Positions 38,592 through 49,664 are shown, counted from the first letter of the stretch. The stretch is 64,000 bases of DNA from Microbacterium caowuchunii (GCF_008727755.1 NZ_CP044231.1:1426001-1490000); one strand, 5' to 3'. The notes: generated by a model not told the origin, from the letters alone. Made by a program: numbers and translations.

Positions 38592-40289
38592 TCAGCCGCC
38601 CGAGGTCAGGGTGAGCAGCCGTTCCCGCACCTGACGGCGCAGGACCTTGCCGATCATGGAGGTCGGCAGCTCGTCCACCACGAAGATCCGTCGCGGCACC
38701 TTGTACGGCGTGAGGATGCCGCGGGCATGCTCCCGCACGGCCTCCACGTCGACGTCGGTTCCGGGCGGGACCACGATGGCCGCGACGACCTCCTCCCCGG
38801 AGGTCTCGTTCGGCAGGCCGACGACGGCAGCATCCTCGACGTCGGGATGCTGGCGCAGCGCGATCTCCACCTCGGTGGGGGCCACGTTGAACCCGCCCGT
38901 GATGATCAGCTCCTTGATCCGGTCGACGATCCGCACGAACCCGTCTGGATCGATCGTGACGACGTCGCCGGTGCGGAACCAGCCGTCCACGAACACCGCA
39001 TCGGTCTCCTCCGGCTTGCCGTAGTACCCGCGGAACACCTGCGGACCGCGCACGAGCAGTTCACCGCGTTCGCCGGCGGCGACGTCCACCCGGGGGTCGT
39101 CGGGGTCCACGACCCGGCACTCGGTGCCCGGCAGCGGCAGGCCGACGGTGCCGGCGACCCGGTTGTCCGCGACGGGGTTCGCCATGAGGACGGGGGAGCA
39201 CTCGCTCAGGCCGTATCCCTCGACGAGGTATCCACCGGTCTCCTCCTCGAAGGGCACCACCAGGTCGTGGGGGAGGGCCATCGCCCCGGAGATCGCGATC
39301 TCCGTGCCCCGCAGCGACACCCCCTTCTCCTGCGCGGCACGCAGCAGGCGCGCCGCGATCGGCGGAACGAGCGGCAGGAACGTGGCGGGATGCTTCCTCG
39401 TCACGGCGAGGACCATGTCGGCGTCGAACTTCGGGAAGAGCACGAGGCGCGCCCCCATCGACATCGCGAACGTCAGGCACAGCGTCAGGCCGTACGCGTG
39501 GAACATCGGAAGAACGGCGTACACCACGCATCCCTCACCGCGCACGATGGACGGGACCCAGGCGCGGGCCTGCGCCGCGTTCGCCAGCAGGTTGCGATGG
39601 GTGAGCGCGGCGCCCTTCGGGGTGCCCGTCGTCCCGCTCGTGTACTGGATGATCGCGAGGTCGTCGGCGACCGGCTTCGGGTGTCCCGCGGGCAGGGGGT
39701 TCGCCCGCAGCAGCGTCTCCCACGGCACGGTGCCGGACACCCGTTCGTGCAGGGCGGTGCGGGATTCCCGCGCCTTCGCGATCGGCAGTCGCAGCGCGGC
39801 GCGGGTGCGCAGCGGCATCGCCCGGGTCACGTCGATGGACACCAGCGCCTCCACCCGGAGGTCCGCCGGGAACTCCTGGATCGTGCGCACCGCCTTGCTC
39901 CAGACGATGGCGTGCTTCGCGCCGTGGTCCTCGAACTGCTTGCGCAGCTCCCTCGGCGTGTAGAGCGGATTGTGCTCGACCACGACCGCGCCGAGGCGGA
40001 GCACCGCGTAGAACGCGACGATGTGCTGGGGGCAGTTGGGCAGCACGATCGCGACCGGGTCGCCGGGGCGCACGCCGAGGTCGCGCAGACCGGCCGCCGC
40101 GCGTGCGATCTGCGCGTCCAGCTCGCGGTACGTCGTCACGCGGCCGAAGAACTGGAGCGCGGCGGCATCGGGGTAGTCCCGTGCGGATGCCTCGACGAGA
40201 TCGCCCAGGCATCCGGTGACGGGTCCCAGGTCCTCCGGTACACCATCGGCGTAGCTGCGTACCCAGGGGCGAGGGGGATCGAACGTCAT
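38592..40289 (-). CDS. Long-chain acyl-CoA synthetase (AMP-forming)
   Basis: Activates a fatty acid with ATP and CoA. The 565-residue ANL-superfamily enzyme has the P-loop-like [18 protein letters not shown], the [11 protein letters not shown] motif, WFRTGDVV, the hinge [17 protein letters not shown] and the C-terminal catalytic lysine in [14 protein letters not shown]. Closest in pattern to FadD-type ligases of actinobacteria. No adjacent beta-oxidation genes; the thioesterases at 54.3-55.7 kb act on the same class of product but are far away. ATG start. Confidence 0.92.
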   Translation of the reverse strand: MTFDPPRPWVRSYADGVPEDLGPVTGCLGDLVEASARDYPDAAALQFFGRVTTYRELDAQIARAAAGLRDLGVRPGDPVAIVLPNCPQHIVAFYAVLRLGAVVVEHNPLYTPRELRKQFEDHGAKHAIVWSKAVRTIQEFPADLRVEALVSIDVTRAMPLRTRAALRLPIAKARESRTALHERVSGTVPWETLLRANPLPAGHPKPVADDLAIIQYTSGTTGTPKGAALTHRNLLANAAQARAWVPSIVRGEGCVVYAVLPMFHAYGLTLCLTFAMSMGARLVLFPKFDADMVLAVTRKHPATFLPLVPPIAARLLRAAQEKGVSLRGTEIAISGAMALPHDLVVPFEEETGGYLVEGYGLSECSPVLMANPVADNRVAGTVGLPLPGTECRVVDPDDPRVDVAAGERGELLVRGPQVFRGYYGKPEETDAVFVDGWFRTGDVVTIDPDGFVRIVDRIKELIITGGFNVAPTEVEIALRQHPDVEDAAVVGLPNETSGEEVVAAIVVPPGTDVDVEAVREHARGILTPYKVPRRIFVVDELPTSMIGKVLRRQVRERLLTLTSGG

Positions 40290-40361
40290 CACCCGCACAG
40301 CATAGGGGGAACCCCCGCGGCGGCCCGGCCCTGCGCGGAAGGGGGTCGCGAGCGGAACGCC

Positions 40362-40367
40362 TAGACT
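40362..40367 (+). promoter_or_regulatory. Candidate -10 box of gatC (TAGACT)
   Basis: TAGACT ends exactly 6 nt before the gatC GTG, so the gatCAB mRNA is probably leaderless. Confidence 0.5.
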
Positions 40368-40373
40368 TGTGGG

Positions 40374-40669
40374 GTGTCGGAAATCACCCCAGATCTCGTG
40401 CGCCACCTCGGTGTGCTCGCCCGTATCCAGCTGAGCGACGAGGAGGTCGGACGACTCACCAGTCAGCTCGACGTCATCGTCGACAACATCGCGAAGGTCT
40501 CCGAGGTCGCGACCCCGGACGTCCCGGCGACGAGCCATCCCGTTCCCCTGCAGAACGTGTACCGCCCGGACGAGGTGGGGGTCCCCCTCACCCTCGACGA
40601 GGTGCTGCAGAACGCACCGGACGCCGCCGACGGCCGCTTCCGCGTGACCGCCATCCTGGGAGAAGAACA

Positions 40670-40673
<4 letters not shown>
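40374..40673 (+). CDS. gatC: Asp/Glu-tRNA(Asn/Gln) amidotransferase subunit GatC
   Basis: Small subunit of the GatCAB amidotransferase, 99 residues; wraps around GatA and GatB. Family features are [20 protein letters not shown] at the N-terminus and the [11 protein letters not shown] segment. GTG start. Overlaps gatA by 4 nt (GTGA); gatA overlaps gatB by 1 nt, giving equimolar expression of the complex. Confidence 0.96.
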
Positions 40674-42180
<1,507 letters not shown>

Positions 42181-42181
<1 letters not shown>

Positions 42182-43695
42182 TGGCCAAGGACAAGATCAT
42201 GGACTTCGACAAGGCGCTCGAGCTGTTCGAGCCCGTCCTCGGCTTCGAGGTGCACGTCGAACTCAACACCAAGACGAAGATGTTCTCCTCCGCGCCGAAC
42301 CCCGCCGACTCGGCGAACCACGGCGCGGCGCCGAACACGCTCGTGCGCCCGGTCGACATGGGGCTTCCCGGTGCGCTGCCGGTCGTCAACGAGCAGGCCG
42401 TGCGGTTCTCGATCAGCCTCGGCCTGGCGCTCGGCTGCTCGATCGCCCCGTCCAGCCGGTTCGCGCGCAAGAACTACTTCTACCCGGACCTCGGCAAGAA
42501 CTACCAGATCTCGCAGTACGACGAGCCGATCGCCTTCGAGGGGCAGGTCCAGGTGGAGCTCGCCGACGGGACCCTCGTGGATGTCCCGATCGAGCGCGCC
42601 CACATGGAGGAGGACGCCGGCAAGCTGACCCACATGGGGGGCGCGACCGGCCGCATCCAGGGCGCGGAGTACTCCCTCGTGGACTACAACCGCGCGGGTG
42701 TCCCGCTCGTCGAGATCGTCACCAAGCCCATCTTCGGCGCGGAGCACCGTGCACCGGAGATCGCGAAGGCGTACGTGCAGACCATCCGCGACATCGTGCT
42801 GTCGCTCGGGATCTCCGAGGCCAGGCTCGAGCGCGGCAACCTGCGCTGCGACGCCAACGTGTCGCTGCGCCCCCGCGGTCAGGAGAAGCTCGGGACGCGC
42901 ACCGAGACGAAGAACGTGAACTCCATGCGCTCGGTCGAGCGCGCGGTGCGGTACGAGATCCAGCGGCAGGCCGCCATCCTCGCCGAAGGCGGCACGATCA
43001 TCCAGGAGACCCGGCACTGGCACGAGGACACCGGGCGGACTTCGCCGGGACGCCCGAAGTCGGATGCCGACGACTACCGCTACTTCCCGGAGCCGGACCT
43101 GCTGCCCGTCGTGCCGGCACCGGAGCTCATCGAGCAACTGCGTGCCGAGCTGCCCGAGCCGCCGGCTGCGCGCCGGCGCCGGCTGAAGGGCGAGTGGGGC
43201 TTCACGGATCTGGAGTTCCAGGACGTCGCGAACGGCGGACTGCTGGCCGAGGTCGAGGCGACGATCGCCGCGGGCGCCGCGCCCGCCGCCGCACGCAAGT
43301 GGTGGACGGGTGAGATCACCCGCATCGCGAACGCCCAGGACCGGGAGGCGACCGACCTGGTCAGCCCGGCCGACGTCGCCGCCCTGCAGGGACTCGTCGA
43401 CGCGGGGACCCTGACCGACAAGCTGGCCCGTCAGGTACTGGAGGGCGTCATCGCGGGGGAGGGGACCCCGCAGGAGGTCGTCGACGCACGCGGCCTCGCC
43501 GTCGTCTCCGACGACGGTGCGCTGATCGCGGCGATCGACGAGGCGCTGGCCTCGCAGCCCGACGTGATGGCGAAGATCCGCGACGGCAAGGTGCAGGCCG
43601 CTGGGGCGGTCATCGGCGCGGTGATGAAGGCGATGAAGGGCCAGGCGGATGCCGCTCGCGTCCGGGAGCTGATCCTCGAGCGCGCGAACGCGTGA
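42181..43695 (+). CDS. gatB: Asp/Glu-tRNA(Asn/Gln) amidotransferase subunit GatB
   Basis: Kinase/transamidase subunit that phosphorylates the tRNA-bound Glu or Asp and accepts ammonia. The 504-residue protein has [20 protein letters not shown], the [14 protein letters not shown] motif, the [15 protein letters not shown] signature, [14 protein letters not shown], and the C-terminal tail (YqeY-like) domain that grips tRNA. Follows gatA with a 1-nt overlap. Confidence 0.97.
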
Positions 43696-43768
43696 CCCCG
43701 TTGCGCTGACCGCGGGTGTTCTTCCGTCTCATGGGCCGGATGTCGGCGGCGCGGAGGAGAATCGGAAC

Positions 43769-45037
43769 GTGGGACGAGGCGACGGAAGCGGGCGGATGGT
43801 GTCGCCCGCCGACGCCGACGACACCGGCGCGGGCATCCTCCACGTCGACATGGACGCGTTCTACGCGGCGGTGGAGGTGCTCGACGATCCCTCGCTGGCC
43901 GGGAAGGCGATCATCGTCGGCGCCCCGGAGGGACGCAGCGTCGTCTCCAGCGCCTCCTACGAGGCGCGGCGCTACGGCGTGCGCTCCGCCATGCCGGTGT
44001 CCCAGGCACTGCGGCTGTGCCCCACCGCGATCGTCGTACGCCCGCACTTCGACCGCTACGTGGAAATGTCCCGCCAGGTGATGGAGATCTTCCACGAGAT
44101 CACCCCGCTGGTCGAGCCGCTCTCGATCGACGAGGCCTTCCTGGACGTCCGCGGCGCCCGGCGCCTGTGGGGCCCGCCGGGGACCATCGCCCGGATGCTG
44201 CGCGCCCGGGTCAAGGAGCGCACCGGGCTCACCTGCAGCATCGGCGCGGCGGCCACGAAGCACGTCGCGAAGATGGCTTCGACCCTCAGCAAGCCGGACG
44301 GTCTCCTGATCATCCCGGAGCACCGCACGATGGAGTTCCTCGTCCCGCGCTCCGTGCGCGCGCTCTGGGGTGTCGGGCCGAAGTCCGCCGAGGCGCTGGA
44401 ATCCCGCGGCATCCGGACGATCGGGGATGTGGTGGCAACGCCCCGTCCGGTGCTGGAGCGTGCCCTGGGCGCCTCGATGGGGGCGCGGGTCTGGCACCTC
44501 GCCCGCGGTGAGGATGTCCGCGAGGTCGAGGTCGAACGGGTCGAGAAGAGCATCGGCCATGAGGAGACCTTCGAGGACGACGTGGACGACGACGCCGTGC
44601 TCGGGGCGGAGCTGCGCCGGCTCGCCGACCGGGTGGGCGCGCGGCTCCGGGCGCACGGTGCCGAGGCGGCGACCGTCTCGATCAAGGTCCGCTTCGCGGA
44701 CTTCCGGACGCTCACGCGGTCGGTCACCCTCACCGAGCCGACGGCCGTGGGGCAGCGGATCGGGGATGCCGCGCGGACCCTGTTCGGCACCCTCGATCGT
44801 CCGATGCCCATCCGCCTCATCGGCGTGCGCGCCGAGAACCTGCGCCCCGCGGCGGCCTCCGCCCTGCTCTGGGACGACGACGCGGAGTGGCGCCGGGTCG
44901 AGGAGGCGATGGACGATGCCTCCTCACGCTTCGGCCGGGGCGTGGTCACCCGGGCGGCGCTGCTCGGCGGGCCGCGCGCCGGCTCATCCTTGCCGTCCCA
45001 TCCGCGTCCCCCGCGCACCGACGCGGACGGAGCGTGA
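43769..45037 (+). CDS. dinB: DNA polymerase IV
   Basis: Error-prone Y-family polymerase for lesion bypass. The 422-residue protein carries the catalytic acids in HVDMDAFYAAVEV and PLSIDEAFLDVRG, the SYEARRYGVRSAMP finger motif, the thumb helix-hairpin-helix (RALWGVGPKSAEALESRGI) and a little-finger domain. The GTG at 43769 has GGAGGAGA upstream. The family's usual clamp-binding tail is not obvious at the Pro-rich C-terminus. It is the only polymerase of the window and is not in an imuA-imuB-dnaE2 cassette. Confidence 0.95.
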   Translation: MGRGDGSGRMVSPADADDTGAGILHVDMDAFYAAVEVLDDPSLAGKAIIVGAPEGRSVVSSASYEARRYGVRSAMPVSQALRLCPTAIVVRPHFDRYVEMSRQVMEIFHEITPLVEPLSIDEAFLDVRGARRLWGPPGTIARMLRARVKERTGLTCSIGAAATKHVAKMASTLSKPDGLLIIPEHRTMEFLVPRSVRALWGVGPKSAEALESRGIRTIGDVVATPRPVLERALGASMGARVWHLARGEDVREVEVERVEKSIGHEETFEDDVDDDAVLGAELRRLADRVGARLRAHGAEAATVSIKVRFADFRTLTRSVTLTEPTAVGQRIGDAARTLFGTLDRPMPIRLIGVRAENLRPAAASALLWDDDAEWRRVEEAMDDASSRFGRGVVTRAALLGGPRAGSSLPSHPRPPRTDADGA

Positions 45038-45125
45038 CGCGCATCCCGGCCGCGCACTCCCGGGCATGCGTGCGGCACGAGGTCAAGCGCTGTGCGCAGC
45101 CGGTTCGCCGCACTAGCGTGGAGTC

Positions 45126-45446
45126 ATGTCCAACTTCGTACTCGATCTCGGCAAGCAGGCGGCCACCCTCGGTGTGAACGCCGTCTATGGTGAACAGCAG
45201 GATGTCGACGGCGTCCGGATGATCCCGGTGGCGCTGTCCTGGAACGGCTTCGGCGGCGGTGGGGACGACTCCGGCAACTCCGGCGGCGGGGGCGGGGCGT
45301 ACGCCGTGCCGCTCGGGGCATACATCCGCAAGGGCGACGATCTGCGCTTCGAGCCGAACGTGGTTTCCTTCCTCGCGGTGGCGATCCCGTTCGTGTGGGT
45401 CGCCGGACGTGCGCTCAGCCGTGTCATCCGCGCGCTCAAGAAGTGA
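45126..45446 (+). CDS. GerW/YtfJ-like small protein
   Basis: A 106-residue protein resembling the sporulation protein YtfJ/GerW family, which is also found in non-sporulating actinobacteria. It starts with a short charged region and VNAVYGEQQDVDGVRMIPVA, has a Gly-rich loop (about 42-56), the AVPLGAYIRKGDDLRFEPN segment and a C-terminal hydrophobic stretch (residues 79-95) that may be a membrane helix. Function outside sporulation is unknown. Confidence 0.75.
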   Translation: MSNFVLDLGKQAATLGVNAVYGEQQDVDGVRMIPVALSWNGFGGGGDDSGNSGGGGGAYAVPLGAYIRKGDDLRFEPNVVSFLAVAIPFVWVAGRALSRVIRALKK

Positions 45447-45459
45447 CGTCGTCCCGCCG

Positions 45460-45999
45460 TTGACCGCGACCGCCGCGGCCGCATCCATCGCGGCCTCGGC
45501 CCTCGCCGTGCGTGCGGCGCCGCGCATCCTCGTGGACGGACGCTCCGGGTCCGGCAAGACGACCCTCGCAACGGAGCTCGTGCGTCGTCATCCGGAGTTC
45601 CAGATCGTCGCCCTGGACGACCTGTACCCGGGGTGGGACGGCCTGTTCGCGGGAAGCGATCGCGCGCTGGAGGACGTCCTGACGCCGCATGCGGAGGGGC
45701 GCGTGGGCCGGTGGCGGCGATGGGACTGGGACACGGAGGCGTACGCCGAGGAGCACGCCGTCCAGCCGGACCGCCCGCTCCTCGTCGAGGGCTCCGGCGT
45801 CCTGACCGCCCGCAGCGCTGTATTGGGCGACGTGTGCATCTGGATGGACGCGGATGCGGATCAGCGTCGCATGCGGGCCCTCGCCCGCGACGGTGCCACG
45901 TTCGAGCCGCATTGGGAGAGATGGGCCCGCCAGGAGGAGGAGCACCTCGCCGCGCATGACCCGCTGCGGTGGGCGTCTGCGGTGGTATCGCTCCGCTAG
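45460..45999 (+). CDS. P-loop kinase-like ATP-binding protein
   Basis: A 179-residue uridine-kinase-like P-loop NTPase. Walker A is GRSGSGKTT at about residue 27-35; a DDLYPGWDG segment follows, as in (d)NMP/uridine kinases, then LLVEGSGVL and an Arg-rich lid (DADADQRRMRALARDG). Substrate unknown. The TTG at 45460 is my start choice; it lacks a clear ribosome binding site, and a GTG further in (about residue 16) is possible. Convergent with the next gene, 4 bp apart. Confidence 0.78.
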   Translation: MTATAAAASIAASALAVRAAPRILVDGRSGSGKTTLATELVRRHPEFQIVALDDLYPGWDGLFAGSDRALEDVLTPHAEGRVGRWRRWDWDTEAYAEEHAVQPDRPLLVEGSGVLTARSAVLGDVCIWMDADADQRRMRALARDGATFEPHWERWARQEEEHLAAHDPLRWASAVVSLR

Positions 46000-46003
46000 C
46001 GCC

Positions 46004-46510
46004 TCACGCGGCGGCGGATGCCGCGCGGGTGAGCTGGTCCAGGCGGTAGCCCAGCCACTCGTAGACGCCGAACCGCGGGTCGTCCGGATCGTGGTCTTCC
46101 TCGCTCGTGATCCCGAGCCGCGAGGCGAGTACCAGGCGCACCGCCGCCAGCGTCCGCATCCAGGATGCGGCCCTGCCTCGGTCCAGGGTGAGGGTGAACT
46201 CGGTGCGCGCGGCGCTCTCGGACAGCGACTGCGGATCCGTGACGTCACCGGCGATGGCCAGGTCTGCGAGGACGGCGGCCGCTTCGTGGGTACGACGACG
46301 GAGGAGCTCGGGTTGAGTGGCGGAGCGGAACTGCGCGGCGGCCGACTCGTCGTCGGGATAGGCGCTGGGGACCAGTCGCGAGATCGCGGGGTCCGTGGCG
46401 GCATCCGGCGAACCGGTCAAGAGGTCCACGAACTGGTTGACGAGTCCGCGCAGGTGAACGGCTTCCAGCCGGGACAGTTCGAGCAGGACGTCCTCGGAGG
46501 CGGCACTCAT
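46004..46510 (-). CDS. DUF2017 family protein
   Basis: A 168-residue helical, soluble protein found in actinobacteria directly after clpS. Typical segments are ELSRLEAVHLRGLVNQFVDLL and, near the end, DDPRFGVYEWLGYRLDQL. The ATG overlaps the clpS stop by four bases. Its constant neighbourhood suggests a part in ClpS/ClpCP N-degron proteolysis, but its function is not known. Confidence 0.9.
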   Translation of the reverse strand: MSAASEDVLLELSRLEAVHLRGLVNQFVDLLTGSPDAATDPAISRLVPSAYPDDESAAAQFRSATQPELLRRRTHEAAAVLADLAIAGDVTDPQSLSESAARTEFTLTLDRGRAASWMRTLAAVRLVLASRLGITSEEDHDPDDPRFGVYEWLGYRLDQLTRAASAAA

Positions 46511-46809
46511 GCGCGCGGCGCCTTCCGCACCGTAGCCCACAGGCCGTAGTCGTGCATGGCCTGTGCGTGCAGTTCCATCTGCTCCCGCATCCCCTCCGAG
46601 ACGACGGCGTGGCCGTCGTGGTGGACGCCGAGCATGAGCCGGGTGGCCTCGGCCTCGGAGTACCCGAAGTAGGTCCGGAAGACGTGGACCACGTAGCTCA
46701 TCAGATTCACCGGGTCGTTCCAGACGACCGTCTGCCAGTCCGGGTCCAGCGTCCGGGCGCCGAGATCCGTGTCCTCGGCGATGTCGGGCGTGGCGAGCGG
46801 CGCGGTCAT
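46507..46809 (-). CDS. clpS: ATP-dependent Clp protease adaptor ClpS
   Basis: Delivers N-degron substrates to ClpC/ClpA. The 100-residue protein has the core WQTVVWNDPVNLMSYVVHVF, with the Asn-Asp pair of the N-end-residue pocket, the LMLGVHHDGHAVV region with pocket His residues, and the C-terminal ATV. I take the ATG at 46809 because it overlaps the stop of the upstream zincin gene (ATGA); an ATG two codons earlier is also possible. Confidence 0.95.
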   Translation of the reverse strand: MTAPLATPDIAEDTDLGARTLDPDWQTVVWNDPVNLMSYVVHVFRTYFGYSEAEATRLMLGVHHDGHAVVSEGMREQMELHAQAMHDYGLWATVRKAPRA

Positions 46810-47153
46810 GCCCATCCCAGTTCGTGCAGCCGGTCATCGTCGATGCCGTAGAAGTGGGCGATCTCGTGGACGAGGGTCGTGTGCACCTCGTCGCGCAGCT
46901 CCGCCTCATCGGCGCAGGCACGCAGGTGCGCCTCGCGGTAGACGATGATCCGGTCGGGGAGCTCGCCCATTCCGTAGCGCTCGCGTTCGGTCAGCGCCCA
47001 GCCGTCGTAGAGTCCGAGCAGGTCATCCTGCTCGTGACGATCCTCGACCACGAACACGACGTTCTCCAACCCATCGACCATGTCATCGGGCAGTCGGTCC
47101 AGCTCGTCGACGACGAGCTGCTCGAAAGCCTCATGATCCATGTTCAACATCAT
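46806..47153 (-). CDS. Metallopeptidase (zincin) family protein
   Basis: A small zincin of the DUF1025/minimal MCA family, about 115 residues. The metal site is plain in LVHEIAHFYGIDDDRLHELGW (HExxH with a downstream Asp/Glu), and the LPDRIIVYREAHLRAC segment is conserved. Start is uncertain: ATGs at 47153, 47150 and 47141 and a GTG at 47168 are in frame and none has a good ribosome binding site. It is the first of three overlapping genes with clpS and DUF2017, hinting at a shared role in proteolysis. Substrate unknown. Confidence 0.88.
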   Translation of the reverse strand: MMLNMDHEAFEQLVVDELDRLPDDMVDGLENVVFVVEDRHEQDDLLGLYDGWALTERERYGMGELPDRIIVYREAHLRACADEAELRDEVHTTLVHEIAHFYGIDDDRLHELGWA

Positions 47154-47187
47154 CGGGTCGCGCTGCACGGGTGCACGCGCCCTTCCT

Positions 47188-47263
47188 TGGGGTGAGTAAC
47201 GGGACTTGAACCCGCGACCCCCTGGACCACAACCAGGTGCTCTACCAACTGAGCTATACCCAC
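47188..47263 (-). tRNA. tRNA-His (anticodon GTG)
   Basis: A complete cloverleaf on the minus strand: 7-bp acceptor stem (GTGGGTA with TACTCAC, one G-U), D-arm AGCTCAGTTGGTAGAGC, anticodon loop TTGTGGT with anticodon GTG, T-arm CGGGTTCAAGTCCCG. The discriminator is C and is followed by encoded CCA, and a G precedes position 1 (47264), as needed for G-1 of tRNA-His. Confidence 0.97.
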
Positions 47264-47300
47264 CAAGTCTCCCGCTGGAGCGGGCAACCAGACAATTCTG

Positions 47301-47924
47301 TCACATCTCTGGAGCGAATTTGGACACGACGGATGCGGCGACCGCGCGGGCGTCGTCGCTCGAGGGTCCGGGGGCCTCGACGAAGACCGCTTCGCGGTAG
47401 TAGGCGAGCTCGCGGATGGACTCGCGGATGTCCGCGAGGGCCCGGTGTCCGCCGTCCTTCGCCGGCGCGTTGAAGTAGACCCGGGGGTACCAGCGCCGGG
47501 AGAGCTCCTTGATGCTCGAGACATCGACGTTGCGGTAGTGCAGCCACCGGTCCAGCCGCGGCATGTAGCGCGCCAGGAATGCACGGTCGGTGCCGATCGT
47601 GTTACCGGCGAGCGGCGCCTTGCCCTCGATGGGCACGAAACGCTGGATGTACTCGAGGGCCTGGAACTCCGCCTCGGCGACGCTGACACCGGCCGGGATC
47701 TCCTCGAGGAGCCCCGAGGTGCGGTGCATCTCGGTGACGAACTCGCCCATGTTCTCCAGCGCGGAGGCGTCGGGCTTGATGACGAGCTGGAACCCGTCGT
47801 CGAGCGGGTTCAGTTCGAAGTCGGTCACCACGACCGCGATCTCCACGAGTTGGTCGACGTCGAGGTCGAGCCCGGTCATCTCGCAATCGATCCAGACCAG
47901 GCGATCGCCGTCGGTTCCACTCAT
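47301..47924 (-). CDS. orn: Oligoribonuclease
   Basis: 3'-5' exonuclease of the DEDDh family that clears RNA dinucleotides, including pGpG. The 207-residue protein shows ExoI WIDCEMTGLD (Asp13, Glu15), ExoII around NTIGTDRAFLARYMP and ExoIII HRALADIRESI. A Ser/Ala-rich tail extends it by about 20 residues relative to E. coli. The ATG at 47924 follows GAGGAGGATGAC. Lies between two tRNA genes on the same strand. Confidence 0.97.
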   Translation of the reverse strand: MSGTDGDRLVWIDCEMTGLDLDVDQLVEIAVVVTDFELNPLDDGFQLVIKPDASALENMGEFVTEMHRTSGLLEEIPAGVSVAEAEFQALEYIQRFVPIEGKAPLAGNTIGTDRAFLARYMPRLDRWLHYRNVDVSSIKELSRRWYPRVYFNAPAKDGGHRALADIRESIRELAYYREAVFVEAPGPSSDDARAVAASVVSKFAPEM

Positions 47925-47971
47925 ATCGTCATCCTCCTCCGGGCCCCCGACGGTGAGCCGGAGGCGGCCTG

Positions 47972-48044
47972 CCCCCCCGGGGTGATTCGAACACCCGACC
48001 AAGAGATTAGAAGGCTCCTGCTCTATCCACTGAGCTACGGGGGG
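47972..48044 (-). tRNA. tRNA-Arg (anticodon TCT)
   Basis: Cloverleaf on the minus strand: acceptor CCCCCCG/CGGGGGG, D-arm GCTCAGTGGATAGAGC, anticodon arm GAGCCTTCTAATCTC with anticodon TCT, T-arm GGGTGTTCGAATCACCC, discriminator G. The 3' CCA is not encoded. It reads AGA/AGG, rare codons in this GC-rich genome. Confidence 0.96.
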
Positions 48045-48125
48045 TAGCGCGCTCTAGGTTATCGCGGACACCCTGGTGCGGTTCCCCGGCGGGCAGGCTA
48101 CCGTCGGTGCGAGGAGAGGAGTTCG

Positions 48126-48332
48126 ATGATGAGCACATCCGAAGGTCTGTGGGTCGCGTACGGCCAGTCCGGCGTCGTGGGCACGATCCGCAAGGAGGCG
48201 GGGGAGTACGTGGTGACGATCGCGGACGCCGCGGAGTCCCTCGGGCGCTATCCCACGATGGACAGCGCGAAGGGTGCCCTGCACTCGCACCTCACGCCGG
48301 GGGCGGACTGGCCGGAGTTCCGTCAGCACTGA
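48126..48332 (+). CDS. Small conserved protein, unknown function
   Basis: A 68-residue protein preceded by a strong GAGGAGAGGAG binding site, so the start at the first or second of two adjacent ATGs is well supported. The sequence (GLWVAYGQSGVVGTIRKEAG, then YVVTIADAAESLGRYP) looks like a small beta-rich fold with no known motif. It stands alone between tRNA-Arg and a convergent membrane-protein gene. Confidence 0.75.
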   Translation: MMSTSEGLWVAYGQSGVVGTIRKEAGEYVVTIADAAESLGRYPTMDSAKGALHSHLTPGADWPEFRQH

Positions 48333-48420
48333 CGCCGGCCACCCGTGCCCATCGTCGGCCAGGAGATCGCGGGTGCGGACGAGCGCCTCCTCGCCTCGCG
48401 TCGGGCGGATGCGGTCGGGC

Positions 48421-48822
48421 TCAACGCGATCGAGCCGGGGCTCGCCGGCTTCGCACCGCCCCGATCCCGGCCGCGATGGTGCGCCACCCGACGAGAAAGG
48501 CCAGGAGGGTCACGGTCGCCACGATGATGAAGGCGACCGCGGTGCCCTGCCCGGACACGGCGCGCAGAAGCATCCCTCCCGTGACCGTGATCGCCCACAC
48601 CGGCACGCCCGTGCGCACGAGGGCGGCCGGGCGTCGCCACGCCACGACGATCAGCCATGCTGCGACGAGGGAGATGAGGAACGGCCACGCGGTGTGCGCG
48701 AGCCCGGATCCGCTCGGTCCGAACGGGTCGCCCTCATGGGTGGCGCGGCCGATGGCGGCGAAGACGGTGACCAGGAAGGCGTCGAGGGCGAAGGCGGCGA
48801 GGGCGGCACGGTGGACGGACAT
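48421..48822 (-). CDS. DUF3054 family membrane protein
   Basis: A 133-residue membrane protein with four hydrophobic segments: about residues 8-28, 40-60, 72-92 and 97-120. The DAFLVTVFAAIGRATHEGDP start, the TAWPF turn and RTGVPVWAITVTGGMLLR are features of DUF3054. The C-terminus is basic and cytosolic. Function unknown. ATG start. Confidence 0.85.
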   Translation of the reverse strand: MSVHRAALAAFALDAFLVTVFAAIGRATHEGDPFGPSGSGLAHTAWPFLISLVAAWLIVVAWRRPAALVRTGVPVWAITVTGGMLLRAVSGQGTAVAFIIVATVTLLAFLVGWRTIAAGIGAVRSRRAPARSR

Positions 48823-48928
48823 GAATCCATTCTCCCCGCAGGCCGCGTGGGGCCCGTCTGCCGTGATCCGGGTTCACTCCAGGAGATGCACGCGCGTGGC
48901 GATGGCCCCGCCCCGCAGCGCGCCCACG

Positions 48929-49603
48929 CTACCGGTGGTCATGCAGCCGATCGTGTGGACGTGATCCACGATGATCTGATCGGTGACGAAGGTGCGGCCG
49001 GCCCTCCGGGGCGCGGTCCCCGACCGGGCGCGGACGGATGGCCAGGATCGGCATCATGAGGTGCACGAGTGGCCCGATCGACAGCGCGAAGGCGAGGGTG
49101 CCGATCCCCACCGTCCCGCCCAGCGCCCACCCGATCGCCAGCACGGTGATCTCCACGCTGCCGCGTGCGAGCCAGATGGGCCAGCCGAAGCGTGCACGGA
49201 TGCCGGTCATGAGGCCGTCGCGCGGTCCCGCGCCGAAGCCGGCGCCGAGGTACAGGCCGCTCGCGACCGCCACGGCGAGGATCCCCGCACCGAGCAGGAG
49301 GAACCGGGGGAGGAGCCCGGTCACCGGCGGCAGGACCATCAGCACCAGCTGCATGCTCGTGCCGACGAGCAGGATGTTCGCGACGGTCCCGATCCCGGGT
49401 CGCTGGCGCAGCGGCAACCACAGCAGCATGACGCCGAGGCCCAGGATGTTCACGACCCACCCCACGCCGATCCCGCTATGCAGCGAGATCCCCTCGGCGA
49501 GCACCGTCCACGGGTCGACGCCGAGTCCCGCTCCGACCGTGAACGCGCAGCCGGCGCCGTAGAGCGCCAGTCCGAGGAGCAGGTGGATCACGCGGCGGGT
49601 CAT
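48929..49603 (-). CDS. YczE/YyaS-like membrane protein
   Basis: A 224-residue membrane protein of the YitT/YczE type with about six hydrophobic segments in residues 1-190 and a 30-residue His/Arg-rich cytosolic tail (RHRSDHRGSRPHDRLHDHR). Characteristic pieces are GLGVDPWTVLAEGIS and GAGPRDGLMTGI. Members are often paired, as here, with a divergent MocR regulator, which suggests a transport function controlled by that regulator. Substrate unknown. Confidence 0.85.
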   Translation of the reverse strand: MTRRVIHLLLGLALYGAGCAFTVGAGLGVDPWTVLAEGISLHSGIGVGWVVNILGLGVMLLWLPLRQRPGIGTVANILLVGTSMQLVLMVLPPVTGLLPRFLLLGAGILAVAVASGLYLGAGFGAGPRDGLMTGIRARFGWPIWLARGSVEITVLAIGWALGGTVGIGTLAFALSIGPLVHLMMPILAIRPRPVGDRAPEGRPHLRHRSDHRGSRPHDRLHDHR

Positions 49604-49620
49604 GGGTTCATTCCAGCGCA

Positions 49621-49649
49621 GAATTGGACTCCGACCAAGAGGCCAATTC
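49621..49649. promoter_or_regulatory. Operator-like inverted repeat between YczE-like gene and mocR
   Basis: Perfect 7-bp arms GAATTGG (49621-49627) and CCAATTC (49643-49649) flank a 15-bp spacer in the 61-bp divergent gap. It is notably AT-rich for this genome and is the obvious binding site for the MocR-type regulator. Confidence 0.6.
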
Positions 49650-49664
49650 GTTTACGCTGGCCCC

